Source of the DNA: Candidatus Omnitrophota bacterium
GTDB taxonomy: Bacteria; Omnitrophota; Gorgyraeia; Gorgyraeales; Gorgyraeaceae
Reading direction: 5' to 3'
DNA: 35,675 nucleotides
Assembly: GCA_018824145.1 (NCBI GenBank)
Contig: JAHJHC010000085.1
Coordinates: 1-35,675 of the forward strand
Of the stretch, positions 8,382 to 17,389 are shown in pieces. The notes below the pieces were generated by a model. That model was not told where the DNA came from, did no database searches, and was given only the letters and a program-made list of their open reading frames with translations. The first letter of the stretch is position 1. Every line of letters begins with the position of its first letter. The position numbers and the translations under genes were made by a program.

Positions 8382-9397
8382 AGCTTGCTAAGGACCTCGT
8401 GTATATATATCTTCCCAGCACAGGCCTGGCTACATCTTCCACAACCAGTACATCCGAATCTCCCGATCATATCCGGAAAAAAATTAAATTTCTTATCAAA
8501 ACGATTTCTTAGGCGTTGGGCCAGGAGTTTCCTCGGATTCGCGCCCCCTGCGACTCTGGCAAAAGACAATAAAAGGCATGAATCCCATAATCTTAATCTC
8601 TCAAAATTACCTTCGACATTCTGGTCCTTTAACGTAAAACAGTGACACGCAGGACATATCACACTGCACGCCCCGCACTCAACACAGGTCTTCGCGATCT
8701 CTTCCCATAGCGGGGAATCAAATTTTTTCTTTAAGAGTGACTGTATTGAATCCTTATTTGGGATTTTTTTGTGTTTTACATGCTCGGATAGAGACCCTTT
8801 TAATGATTTCCTGTTTTCTTCCTTTTTTTCCGTATAATGTTCGGCATTCTGGAATAACTTAAAATAATCTTTTACTACCTTTTCACCTTTTCCTGAACCC
8901 ACTTCTGCCACATATCCGCTTTCTATCTCGGAAAGATTTATATCAAAGTCTTCTGTCGGATACGGCATTATCCCCAATCCAATACAAAAACAACTTTCCC
9001 CATAACATGTACAATCGCTTGATATAATAAGGCCCTCTTCCCTCTGAGAAATATAAAACGGGTCATTAAAAGGTTCCTGCTCGAATACATAGTCCATTAT
9101 TTTCAATGAAGCCAGATCACATGACTTTACCCCTACTATTGCTATGGGCCTGGGTTTTCTCTCAGAAATATCCTGCGAGAAGTAATCAGCTACTTTTATG
9201 CGGGCGGGAAAATAAAAACTCTTGATAGTCTGGACCGCTCTAATCTCACCAAGGACAGCATCTCTCAGTCCTTCGTCTCCGATCTTTTTATAGTACCTAT
9301 TGTCGTCTGATTTTACAGGCGCATAGACATTATATGTTTTAGCAAGAGATCTAACAAGCCTGTCGAGGTTGGGTCTATTGATAAAATAATTGTCCAT
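8378..9397 (-). CDS. 4Fe-4S dicluster protein, sulfhydrogenase beta / HydB / AsrA-like
   Basis: CVECGACSVICPACHCF and CTGCGRCSQAC; GVKSCDLASLKIMD; 4-bp overlap with the HydG-like gene. Confidence 0.87.
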   Translation of the reverse strand: MDNYFINRPNLDRLVRSLAKTYNVYAPVKSDDNRYYKKIGDEGLRDAVLGEIRAVQTIKSFYFPARIKVADYFSQDISERKPRPIAIVGVKSCDLASLKIMDYVFEQEPFNDPFYISQREEGLIISSDCTCYGESCFCIGLGIMPYPTEDFDINLSEIESGYVAEVGSGKGEKVVKDYFKLFQNAEHYTEKKEENRKSLKGSLSEHVKHKKIPNKDSIQSLLKKKFDSPLWEEIAKTCVECGACSVICPACHCFTLKDQNVEGNFERLRLWDSCLLLSFARVAGGANPRKLLAQRLRNRFDKKFNFFPDMIGRFGCTGCGRCSQACAGKIYIHEVLSKL

Positions 9398-9427
9398 TAA
9401 ACTAGGGCGGATTCGAAATATGTAAAG

Positions 9428-9447
9428 TTTGTGAAAATTATCACAAA
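9428..9447. promoter_or_regulatory. Palindromic operator, Rex-like or CRP/FNR-family-like (TTTGTGA-AAATTA-TCACAAA)
   Basis: Perfect 7-bp inverted repeat with 6-bp spacer, 31 bp upstream of the ATG of the first hydrogenase-operon gene. Core TTGTGAAAATTATCACAA matches the published Rex consensus TTGTGA-N6-TCACAA and also the CRP TGTGA-N6-TCACA pattern. Confidence 0.6.
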
Positions 9448-9452
9448 TAATA

Positions 9453-9481
9453 GAAAAAAATAAAAACCTGAATTTAGGTTT
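9453..9481 (-). terminator. Possible intrinsic terminator after the receiver-domain gene
   Basis: Minus strand: AAACCT-aaattc-AGGTTT followed by TTATTTTTTT. Weak AT-rich 6-bp stem but a good U-tract. Confidence 0.45.
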
Positions 9482-9507
9482 AAATATAATACAAACCCTC
9501 TCTTATG

Positions 9508-9909
9508 TCAAGAAAAATCTACTTTTTTAATATTTCTTCTCTCCAACACTTCCAGTATCTTGGCCTTTAAGTTAATAGCGTCTATAGGCTTTGTAATATA
9601 CAAATCATCATATAATCCCGCAGCCTTAAGTTTAGTCTCCTCATCTTTTAAGGCACTAAGTATAACCACAGGGATCTCTATAGTATCGAGATTCTTCTTA
9701 AGTTTTTCCAACACTTCAAAACCATCCATGCCTGGCATGTGTATATCTAAAAGAATCAAATCTGGTTTCAGTTTTTTAGCTAACTCCAATCCTTTTTTAC
9801 CATTTGTAGCTACACTCAATTCAAAATCACCTGTATTCTCCAAATTCATCTTAACAATTGAACAAAAATCTTTTTCGTCATCTATAATCAATATCCTCTT
9901 TTTACCCAT
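9508..9909 (-). CDS. Stand-alone response regulator receiver (REC) domain protein
   Basis: MGKKRILIIDDEKDF, LILLDIHMPGMDGFEVL, VVILSA, ITKPI. The ORF track start is GTG at 9918; ATG at 9909 is better spaced from a GGGAGGGG Shine-Dalgarno. Confidence 0.9.
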   Translation of the reverse strand: MGKKRILIIDDEKDFCSIVKMNLENTGDFELSVATNGKKGLELAKKLKPDLILLDIHMPGMDGFEVLEKLKKNLDTIEIPVVILSALKDEETKLKAAGLYDDLYITKPIDAINLKAKILEVLERRNIKKVDFS

Positions 9910-9963
9910 TTTATCCACCCCTCCCTTCTATTTCTTTCATCAATTTAGATAGCTATACTAAGT

Positions 9964-11391
9964 TTACACTAAAAATATGGGATTGGCAATAAGTGCTCCT
10001 CCAGGATAATTAATCTCTAAGCGATAATACACTTTTTTGCCACTCCTATAGTCATTATCTACATATACTATTTCAAAGGGACTTGTCACTTCAAAAGTCT
10101 TAATGATATTGCCGTTCTTTATCAAATTTATTTTTATAGCTCCAAGACTACTCTTATTTTCAAAATGACCTCTTATTTTTATTATAGGATACCCTTTTAA
10201 ATTTATCTCATCTCCGATTGTCCCTTTAATATCTAAAAGACCATCCTGGATAACAAATTCATCCAATACCAATCTTTCTTTTCCTCTTACCACATACACC
10301 CGTCCTTCTTTCAATGCTTTTAATGATGCCTCTTTAGTCAAATGTGGAATTAAAAGCATTGTGGATAAATTTTTCATGCGTTTGGATAGATCTCCTCTCT
10401 GGTCAAAATTCAATCCAGCAATTGCCCAACACGGATGCTTACGGGTTCCTTGACAATATTGTTTAAGGACCTCATCCCATATTCCTCCCGGACATCCGAC
10501 TTTTTTATAGCCTTCATAAAAAACAGAGAATCCTGTGTAATTACAAGTTCCCAAAAGATCCTCCGTATATTCCCTAGTCTCTGTGCTTATATTCCCTATT
10601 TTCTTAACATTTTCTGCTTCAGGATGGGCCCAAAAAATCAAGCCATATTTATCATTAACATAATCTATTAAATTTTGATAAGGAAGGGTGTTCTTTTCAC
10701 CGTGATATTGGTCATATTTAGATTCAAAAAACGGAAAATTATTAAATAAAAATAATAGACTGAAAATTATCATAATTACTCCAAAAACCTGCCTTTTTAA
10801 AGCATCCGGCCTTAAGAAAAAAAATCCTATAAGCAAAGTTATAACAGGCCAGATCATCCAAATTCTAAATTTAAAATAAAGACCTTTTCTATTAGAGATT
10901 ACTGGTAAATATTCATAATCTCTATGGTTTTCTAATCCAATAACTAACATATGCTTGTGCCAATTATACATCTTAAGATTATCCTTAAAAGGACTTCCCT
11001 CCCAATAATAAAAGGGCGCAGATTCAATGCCGGGAATTATTACTAAATCCGGATTTTCTTTTTGTACCTTATCTATATCTCCAAGATACTGTTTTATACC
11101 ATGAGTATATACAGAGTTCGTCTCTACTGTCTTTTTCACTATGTTGCGCAACGGCCAGAACCCATATTCCCATCTCATAAAATCACGATCGGATAAAATT
11201 ATTATCTCAACGCCATTTTCCTTGGCTATTTCTACTATCTCTGAAATACTATATTCCCCATCGCTAACTGTAGAACTGATATGTATAGCTGTCTTTACCT
11301 GAATCAACTCTTCTGCTGAACCCTTCTGGCAGAAAAAAGCCAATATGCATAAGACCCCGCCTAAAATTTTAACCGCAATAAACTTCGTCAT
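9964..11391 (-). CDS. Membrane-associated PHP-like protein with degenerate metal-binding motifs
   Basis: Signal-like N-terminus, then KTAIHISSTVSDGEYSISEIVEIAKENGVEIIILSDRD (PHP-like frame), IPGIES, two central hydrophobic segments, FWAHPEAE, and a C-terminal beta-rich region. Overlaps the upstream gene by 4 bp. Confidence 0.6.
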   Translation of the reverse strand: MTKFIAVKILGGVLCILAFFCQKGSAEELIQVKTAIHISSTVSDGEYSISEIVEIAKENGVEIIILSDRDFMRWEYGFWPLRNIVKKTVETNSVYTHGIKQYLGDIDKVQKENPDLVIIPGIESAPFYYWEGSPFKDNLKMYNWHKHMLVIGLENHRDYEYLPVISNRKGLYFKFRIWMIWPVITLLIGFFFLRPDALKRQVFGVIMIIFSLLFLFNNFPFFESKYDQYHGEKNTLPYQNLIDYVNDKYGLIFWAHPEAENVKKIGNISTETREYTEDLLGTCNYTGFSVFYEGYKKVGCPGGIWDEVLKQYCQGTRKHPCWAIAGLNFDQRGDLSKRMKNLSTMLLIPHLTKEASLKALKEGRVYVVRGKERLVLDEFVIQDGLLDIKGTIGDEINLKGYPIIKIRGHFENKSSLGAIKINLIKNGNIIKTFEVTSPFEIVYVDNDYRSGKKVYYRLEINYPGGALIANPIFLV

Positions 11392-12470
11392 TTTTGGCTT
11401 TTTAATTTTAACCTACGGATTACCTTCGCTCTTTTCTCAATAAAGACAATGGTTTTTGTTCCCATAAACAAACCCAAGGCCAATAAAATCAAAAGAATAA
11501 ACGCATACTTTTCCGGTATAAGAACGAATAAAAAAGAAAATACTCCGAGATATAGCGTGATAAGGCACATAAACAATACTATCTCTTTCTGCTTTAATCC
11601 CGTGTTCAATAATCTATGATGTAGGTGTTTCTTGTCTGCCTTAAATATAGACTTCTTTTTTAATGTCCTGCGGATCACTGCCATAAATATATCATAAATA
11701 GGTATGCCTAAAACAGTAACGGGTACCAATAACACCACTGCTGTTGCTGATTTGTGTTGCAATCCAATCAATGCTACTGAGGCCAATACCAGGCCAATAA
11801 ACATGCTTCCTGAATCCCCCATAAATATCTTGGCCGGGGGGAAATTAAAAAAGAGAAATCCCAACACACATCCTGCTAAAACCGTCAATAAAAAGACATT
11901 TATATGATTACCTAAATATAACGACACAAGACTAAGCGCCCCGCATATTATAAAAGTCATGCCGGCGGCCAATCCATCGAGCCCGTCAATAAAATTCATT
12001 GCATTAACCAGCCCTACGATCCACATAACGGTAATTAATATGCTTAAAAATAAAGGGAGTTGTATATTATCTGCAAAAAAAGGATTAGTTAATATATCTA
12101 CTCTAAATCCATAGGCAAATAAAAGCAATGCAACAGCAACCTGCCCGATAAATTTAATAATTGGCCTTATATCTCTTATGTCATCCCATAGCCCTAATGC
12201 CACTATAATAATACCTCCTGTAAGGAGTCCTTTTAATTTATGAAAAAATTGTATCTTAAATTGTTGATTCGTATAGAGAACAACCACCGTAGCGACAAGA
12301 AATGTAAGGTAAATCGCTATGCCTCCTAAATAAGGAACCGGTTTAGTATGGATTTTCCTTCTTCCCGGCCAGGACAATATCCTGTTCTTTAAGGCTACAT
12401 GCTGCATTAGGAATGTCAGTAACCATGAAAGGCTAAGCGAAATAATAAATATAAAAACAAGTTTTCTCAT
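11388..12470 (-). CDS. MraY/WecA-family undecaprenyl-phosphate N-acetylhexosamine-1-phosphate transferase
   Basis: HTKPVPYLGGIAIYL, LGLWDDIRDI, NAMNFIDGLDGLAAGMTFI, FLFFNFPPAKIFMGDSGSMFIG and KKHLHHRLL motifs. Confidence 0.93.
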   Translation of the reverse strand: MRKLVFIFIISLSLSWLLTFLMQHVALKNRILSWPGRRKIHTKPVPYLGGIAIYLTFLVATVVVLYTNQQFKIQFFHKLKGLLTGGIIIVALGLWDDIRDIRPIIKFIGQVAVALLLFAYGFRVDILTNPFFADNIQLPLFLSILITVMWIVGLVNAMNFIDGLDGLAAGMTFIICGALSLVSLYLGNHINVFLLTVLAGCVLGFLFFNFPPAKIFMGDSGSMFIGLVLASVALIGLQHKSATAVVLLVPVTVLGIPIYDIFMAVIRRTLKKKSIFKADKKHLHHRLLNTGLKQKEIVLFMCLITLYLGVFSFLFVLIPEKYAFILLILLALGLFMGTKTIVFIEKRAKVIRRLKLKSQK

Positions 12471-12482
12471 AAATAATCCTCT

Positions 12483-13646
12483 TTATTTCTTCAATGTAGC
12501 TGATTTTTTTAACAATAATTCTTCGTATACCTCTCTTATTTGACATACCATGGTCTGGGCGCCAAACTTATTGTCTATCTTTTCCCTTCCGGCCCTGCCC
12601 ATTCTCTCTCTTAATCCACGATCCGAAAGCAACTTAACCATTGCCTCGGATAAAGCAGTTGAATCTCCCGGTGGAATTAACAAACCTGTCACCCCATCGT
12701 CTACTACGTCAACGATCCCACCGACTTTTGTAGCAATAACAGGCTTACTGTAAATCATAGCCTCTAACAATACCCTTCCCAATCCTTCGAAAAACGAAGC
12801 AAGAATAGCTATATCAAAAATAGCAGTAACCTCAGGGATATCGTTCCTAAAGCCGGTAAATATCACATGGCCGTTCAAACCTAATTGTCGCGTCAATGAC
12901 TCTAATTCTTTTCTCAGATATCCTTCACCTACAAACATAAATTTAACATTGGGTATTTTGGCAATTACGGGCCTGGCAGCCTGTAATATACATTTATGCC
13001 CTTTGCCTTCCCATAATTTAGAAACCACCCCTATTACTAAATCGGAAGATTTTATACCAAAAAGATGTCTTTTCTGCTCGATGTCTATTCTTATCTGAAA
13101 TTTTTCAATCTCTATACCGCTATAAATGGTAACATATTGACTTGGTTTCCCTATCTTTAAAGCTAAGCCCCATTCTTTAAGGGGTTCTGAAATCACAATT
13201 AACCTATCAGCAAACCTGGCTGCAAATCTTTCTAACCATATGAATAACTTGCGATAAAGCGGTTTTTCATATTCATGGAAGGAAAAACCATGAATAGTGT
13301 GCACGATTATCGGGACACCGGCAATTCTTGCTGCCAGGCGACCGATAAAACCCGCCTTTGAATTATGAGTATGTACAATATCGTATCTCTTTCTCTTCAT
13401 TATATAGGCCAATTCCCACAATGTCATTAAGTCATTATACATATTGACGCGCTGAACAAAATTTCTCACCGGACGGAATTCTATGCCGTTATTTACTGCC
13501 TCATCAACAAGGGGGCCGCCAGGTGCACAGGCAAATTCAACCTCATATCCATATTTACGGAGTCCAGTCATAGTCAAAAGAGTGTTTATTCCCGAACCGC
13601 TCACAATAGGCAACGTATGAACATGTAAAACCTTAAATCTAGCCAT
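12483..13646 (-). CDS. Glycosyltransferase family 4
   Basis: DIVHTHNSKAGFIGRLAAR, FEGLGRVLLEAMIYSKPVIATKVGGIVDVVDDGVTGLLIPPGD (E-x7-E-type motif). Confidence 0.92.
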   Translation of the reverse strand: MARFKVLHVHTLPIVSGSGINTLLTMTGLRKYGYEVEFACAPGGPLVDEAVNNGIEFRPVRNFVQRVNMYNDLMTLWELAYIMKRKRYDIVHTHNSKAGFIGRLAARIAGVPIIVHTIHGFSFHEYEKPLYRKLFIWLERFAARFADRLIVISEPLKEWGLALKIGKPSQYVTIYSGIEIEKFQIRIDIEQKRHLFGIKSSDLVIGVVSKLWEGKGHKCILQAARPVIAKIPNVKFMFVGEGYLRKELESLTRQLGLNGHVIFTGFRNDIPEVTAIFDIAILASFFEGLGRVLLEAMIYSKPVIATKVGGIVDVVDDGVTGLLIPPGDSTALSEAMVKLLSDRGLRERMGRAGREKIDNKFGAQTMVCQIREVYEELLLKKSATLKK

Positions 13647-13652
13647 AATATC

Positions 13653-14678
13653 TCAAGATTTTAGTAAAACAGCAGCTGCTTGTATTACATCGTCCACACT
13701 TATAATATCAAGACAGCTCATATTTCTACACCTGAACTTATAACAAGGAGAACACTCAACCTCTTTTCTTATAATAATACAGTTTTCTCTTTGATAAGGC
13801 GCCAGTTTCATGGTCCCGGGCCCCATAATTGCCACCAAAGGAGTTTCCAAGGCATTGGCTATATGCATAGAGCCTGTATCGTTTGTAATATAAATCTTAC
13901 ATCTTTTTATAAGCGCCGGCAATTGGGTTAAAGATAATCTACCGGATGAATCCAGCGGTTTAGGAAAAATACTATGGCTTATTCTTTCTGTCAACCAGCG
14001 GTCGTTTTTTGCACCGGTAATTATTACCTTGGCTTTATATCTATTAGACAGTATCTTGCCGACCTCGGCAAATTTTTTCCAATCCCATCTGCGGGTAGGC
14101 CTATATCCAACTGGATTTATACCTATCAAAAAATCTAAATCGGAAACAAAATTCTTTTTTAGAAAAACTCCTACTTCTTTTGCTTCAGAATCTTCAAACC
14201 AAACTTGTAATCTTTTATCCTTTATCTCACATCCCAAGGCGCGGAGCAAATCAAGCTTATACTCCACGTCATGCCTTTCGCTGTCTATCTCATCTTTTAC
14301 CTTAATATCGTAGAAATCAGCCTTCCCGTTAGTATTGCGGCCTACGGTCTTTTTCGGATTTATAAATCTCAATAAAAAATACATCTTTAATACTCCGATC
14401 ATCCTATAGTGATGCTTCAGATTAATAGCCAGGTCAATACGCAGTCTTTTTAATTTAATTAAAACAAAAATATTATTCAATATTCCCTTAACCCCTTTAC
14501 GAAAAATAAATACGCTTTCTATATAGGGGGATTTACGTATCAAATCTGCAGGACCGGCAAACGTCAAAAAATGAACGGACGAAGACGGGTAATTATCCTT
14601 GAGGCTCTTTATTGCGGGAGACGATAATACTGCATCCCCTATCCCTGCAAGTTCCACTAATAAAATTTTATTGTACAT
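13653..14678 (-). CDS. Glycosyltransferase family 9 (heptosyltransferase-like)
   Basis: ILLVELAGIGDAVLSSPAIKSLKDNYP, ITNDTGSMHIANALETPLVAIMGP, Cys-rich C-terminus. Confidence 0.9.
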   Translation of the reverse strand: MYNKILLVELAGIGDAVLSSPAIKSLKDNYPSSSVHFLTFAGPADLIRKSPYIESVFIFRKGVKGILNNIFVLIKLKRLRIDLAINLKHHYRMIGVLKMYFLLRFINPKKTVGRNTNGKADFYDIKVKDEIDSERHDVEYKLDLLRALGCEIKDKRLQVWFEDSEAKEVGVFLKKNFVSDLDFLIGINPVGYRPTRRWDWKKFAEVGKILSNRYKAKVIITGAKNDRWLTERISHSIFPKPLDSSGRLSLTQLPALIKRCKIYITNDTGSMHIANALETPLVAIMGPGTMKLAPYQRENCIIIRKEVECSPCYKFRCRNMSCLDIISVDDVIQAAAVLLKS

Positions 14679-14683
14679 AATCT

Positions 14684-15202
14684 TTATTTCATGAGTACTG
14701 CCTCTACTTTTAAAGCCGGAAATATCCTCAAAGGAGATTGCTCATACACATCAGGTAATAAATTGACTATAGGCTCCAGAATAATGTTCCAGAAGGAAAG
14801 CCGTTTACCAAACACCAATCTAACCTTACAAGATGAAAATTTAAAATCAAAATAGCCTCCTCTGCCAGCATAATAAAAAAACGTCCTATATGCAAAGAAG
14901 TGCCTGTGAGTAGGATCCGTATACGCGTACTGCCATGTAAAGTGAGGAACTGATATCCTTGCAATGCCTCCTTTTTTAAGAATCCGATGTACTTCCTTCA
15001 TGGCACGGTTACGGTCTATAAGGTGTTCCAGGCACTGATTCATGATAACCTCGTCAACAGATTCATCTTCAAAAGGCCACGGATACTCGTCCAAATCATG
15101 AGTTATGTCAACACCAGTAATATTTAAACTCTTATCCACATTTATATACCCTTTTAACGGCCGTCCACCTGAACCTAAATTTAATTTCAAAACATCAGAC
15201 AT
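14684..15202 (-). CDS. Class I SAM-dependent methyltransferase-like protein
   Basis: LNLGSGGRPLKGYINVD, DESVDEVIMNQCLEHL, EVHRILKKGGIARISVPH. Confidence 0.82.
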   Translation of the reverse strand: MSDVLKLNLGSGGRPLKGYINVDKSLNITGVDITHDLDEYPWPFEDESVDEVIMNQCLEHLIDRNRAMKEVHRILKKGGIARISVPHFTWQYAYTDPTHRHFFAYRTFFYYAGRGGYFDFKFSSCKVRLVFGKRLSFWNIILEPIVNLLPDVYEQSPLRIFPALKVEAVLMK

Positions 15203-15230
15203 ATGTTATATACCTCTCTCTCAACATAAA

Positions 15231-16376
15231 TTAATTTCTATTAGCGAGTAGTTTCTGCGCTGCATTAAAAACTTCCTCTGCCGATATCCTCTTCATACAG
15301 CGAAAATCCCTGCAATCAGAAGGATGGCATTTATAACACTTTTCTTCAGAACTTATAATAATATGCCTATTGCCTATCGGCCCCCATACTCTATAGCTAT
15401 CAAGGGAATGCATTGCCCCAAAAATGGCTACACAAGGTACATTCAAAGCGGCTGCAATATGCATAGGGCCGGTGCTATTTCCTATAAATAGACTGCACCT
15501 TTTTATAAGTGAAACAAGATACGTCAGGCGTAATCCAACCGCACATACCGGTCTTCCTTTCATTAATGAGCCTACTTCATTAACTAAAGGCCTCTCTGAT
15601 TCGTTCCCTATTATGAGCACTTTAACACTGTTTATCTTCATGAGTTTGTCGGCAACCTCGGCAAATCCTTGTTTTTTCCAACGGATATAGGATTGTCTTG
15701 CTCCAGGATGAATAACCACAATTGTTCCATTCAGCATATGCTTTTCAAAAAATTTATGAGCAAAGCATTCACCTTCTTCAGTAACAGAAACCTCTATCTT
15801 TCTATCCTCGGCTTTACAGCCTATAATCCCTACTATCTCTAATGCAGACTCGACCTCATGTCTAACCCTTGTCTCGCGGTCATCCTTTAAGATATGTGTC
15901 AGAAAGAATCCCCCGCCTCTTCCTGCATATCCTACTCTCGATATAGCCCTGCTAACAAACGCAAGGTAATTTGGCCTTATCCCGGGGTGAAAAACTAGCG
16001 CCAAACTATAATCACGGCCAAGATTATCAGATTTATAAATAAGCAACTTATCTATATTGCTATTCCTTACTAATAAATCTTTTGTGTATTCGTTAATCAA
16101 CATATGGATCTGTGCATCAGGAAATGTCCGCCTGAGGGCCCTAATAGCAGGCGTGGTCAGTATTACATCTCCTATACGGTCCAACCGTATAATTAAAATC
16201 TTTTTTATCTGAGTTTCGTCTGACTTTTGCATAGAGGGCATAAATCCAAAAACACGCAAGATAAAAAATAATGCACCTCCGATAGCATCTAACGCACTAT
16301 ATCCAAAAAATCTACATTTTCTTACTATCCTGCCTATTCCTAAAATATAAACGACCTTTTTTATAAAATTTTTCAT
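15231..16376 (-). CDS. Glycosyltransferase family 9 (heptosyltransferase-like)
   Basis: KKILIIRLDRIGDVILTTPAIRALRRTFPDAQIHML, FIGNSTGPMHIAAALNVPCVAIFG. Start placed at 16376 (MKNFIKK), giving an ATGA overlap with the upstream stop; the track start is 16418. Confidence 0.9.
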   Translation of the reverse strand: MKNFIKKVVYILGIGRIVRKCRFFGYSALDAIGGALFFILRVFGFMPSMQKSDETQIKKILIIRLDRIGDVILTTPAIRALRRTFPDAQIHMLINEYTKDLLVRNSNIDKLLIYKSDNLGRDYSLALVFHPGIRPNYLAFVSRAISRVGYAGRGGGFFLTHILKDDRETRVRHEVESALEIVGIIGCKAEDRKIEVSVTEEGECFAHKFFEKHMLNGTIVVIHPGARQSYIRWKKQGFAEVADKLMKINSVKVLIIGNESERPLVNEVGSLMKGRPVCAVGLRLTYLVSLIKRCSLFIGNSTGPMHIAAALNVPCVAIFGAMHSLDSYRVWGPIGNRHIIISSEEKCYKCHPSDCRDFRCMKRISAEEVFNAAQKLLANRN

Positions 16377-17389
16377 TTTAACTCCCGCAAAACCAGAGGA
16401 GCTCCTTTCTCTAACCAAATTGACAAAAAATTCTTAGAGGAATATAAATGTCTGAGTATAAAAATCAAAAAAAGTAACTCGCGGTGTTTGATATCGATCC
16501 GTACCGCTGTACAGTATATATTGATATATTTTCTAACGAGCCTGCTATTTTTGTTATCTTCATAAAAAACTTCGATAAAGTCGGATGGCCCTGCAAGTGG
16601 CCTATTAATATTCTTCATAAAAGATTTATGTATGGTTTTTGATTTTTTTATTTTATTATATCCTGAAATAACTGCCTGCCAGGCAAGAAAAAAACTAAGT
16701 AGATCAATTAAAGGAAATCCTTTAAAAGCAGCATATCCCCAATCCAACACAGAAAATTTGTCTATGTTTTTATCATATATAATATTCCAGGATGAAAAAT
16801 CACCATGCTGAAGCAGCACAGGACAAGACTCTACGTCTATGCCTGTGCAAAATGCCTTTATGTTCTCCTCTTCCTGATAAGACAAGTCTTGGCCTTTCTT
16901 ATAAAGATCCACCCCTTCAAGAACACCATTGACATATGAAGATTGATTATTCTCCGTCTTGGTCTTGATATACAGGTCGACAAGAAAGCCGCTTACAAAA
17001 GAAAATATTGTATCTTGTTTATTTCCTAAATCCTGCGCAGAGCAGATATATTCGTTCAAAGACCTCCCCGTGCAGGCAGTTTCCAAAAGAACATGATGTC
17101 CTTTTATATCGCCGTTCCAACACGGAATAGGAAAAGACGCCTGATATCCGAAATCCAGCTTATTGAGCTTGGTAAGAACATCGTATTCGTTTTTCAGGAG
17201 CTGCTTAAAATTATCATACCTGCTTATCTTAAAGATATACGACGGTTCTTTTATGCCTCTTATAAAAACAAACAATATCTCCCCACAACGGCTCCTAGTC
17301 AATGCAAAATATATATCTTCGGGATAAAGTTTCTCCGATCTCCTTTGGCCGTGAATATCTGAAATAATATTTGACAGTCTATTTTTCAT
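16373..17389 (-). CDS. Aminoglycoside-phosphotransferase/protein-kinase-like fold protein
   Basis: Brenner-like LLQHGDFSSWNIIYD (HGDxxxxN) and VLDWGYAAFKGFPLIDLLSF (DxG-type) motifs. Confidence 0.75.
   Translation of the reverse strand: MKNRLSNIISDIHGQRRSEKLYPEDIYFALTRSRCGEILFVFIRGIKEPSYIFKISRYDNFKQLLKNEYDVLTKLNKLDFGYQASFPIPCWNGDIKGHHVLLETACTGRSLNEYICSAQDLGNKQDTIFSFVSGFLVDLYIKTKTENNQSSYVNGVLEGVDLYKKGQDLSYQEEENIKAFCTGIDVESCPVLLQHGDFSSWNIIYDKNIDKFSVLDWGYAAFKGFPLIDLLSFFLAWQAVISGYNKIKKSKTIHKSFMKNINRPLAGPSDFIEVFYEDNKNSRLVRKYINIYCTAVRIDIKHRELLFLIFILRHLYSSKNFLSIWLEKGAPLVLRELK

Noticed and set aside
16673-16685. Palindrome TGCCTGCCAGGCA
   Set aside because: It lies within the kinase-like coding sequence, is short, and has no U-tract or regulatory context.
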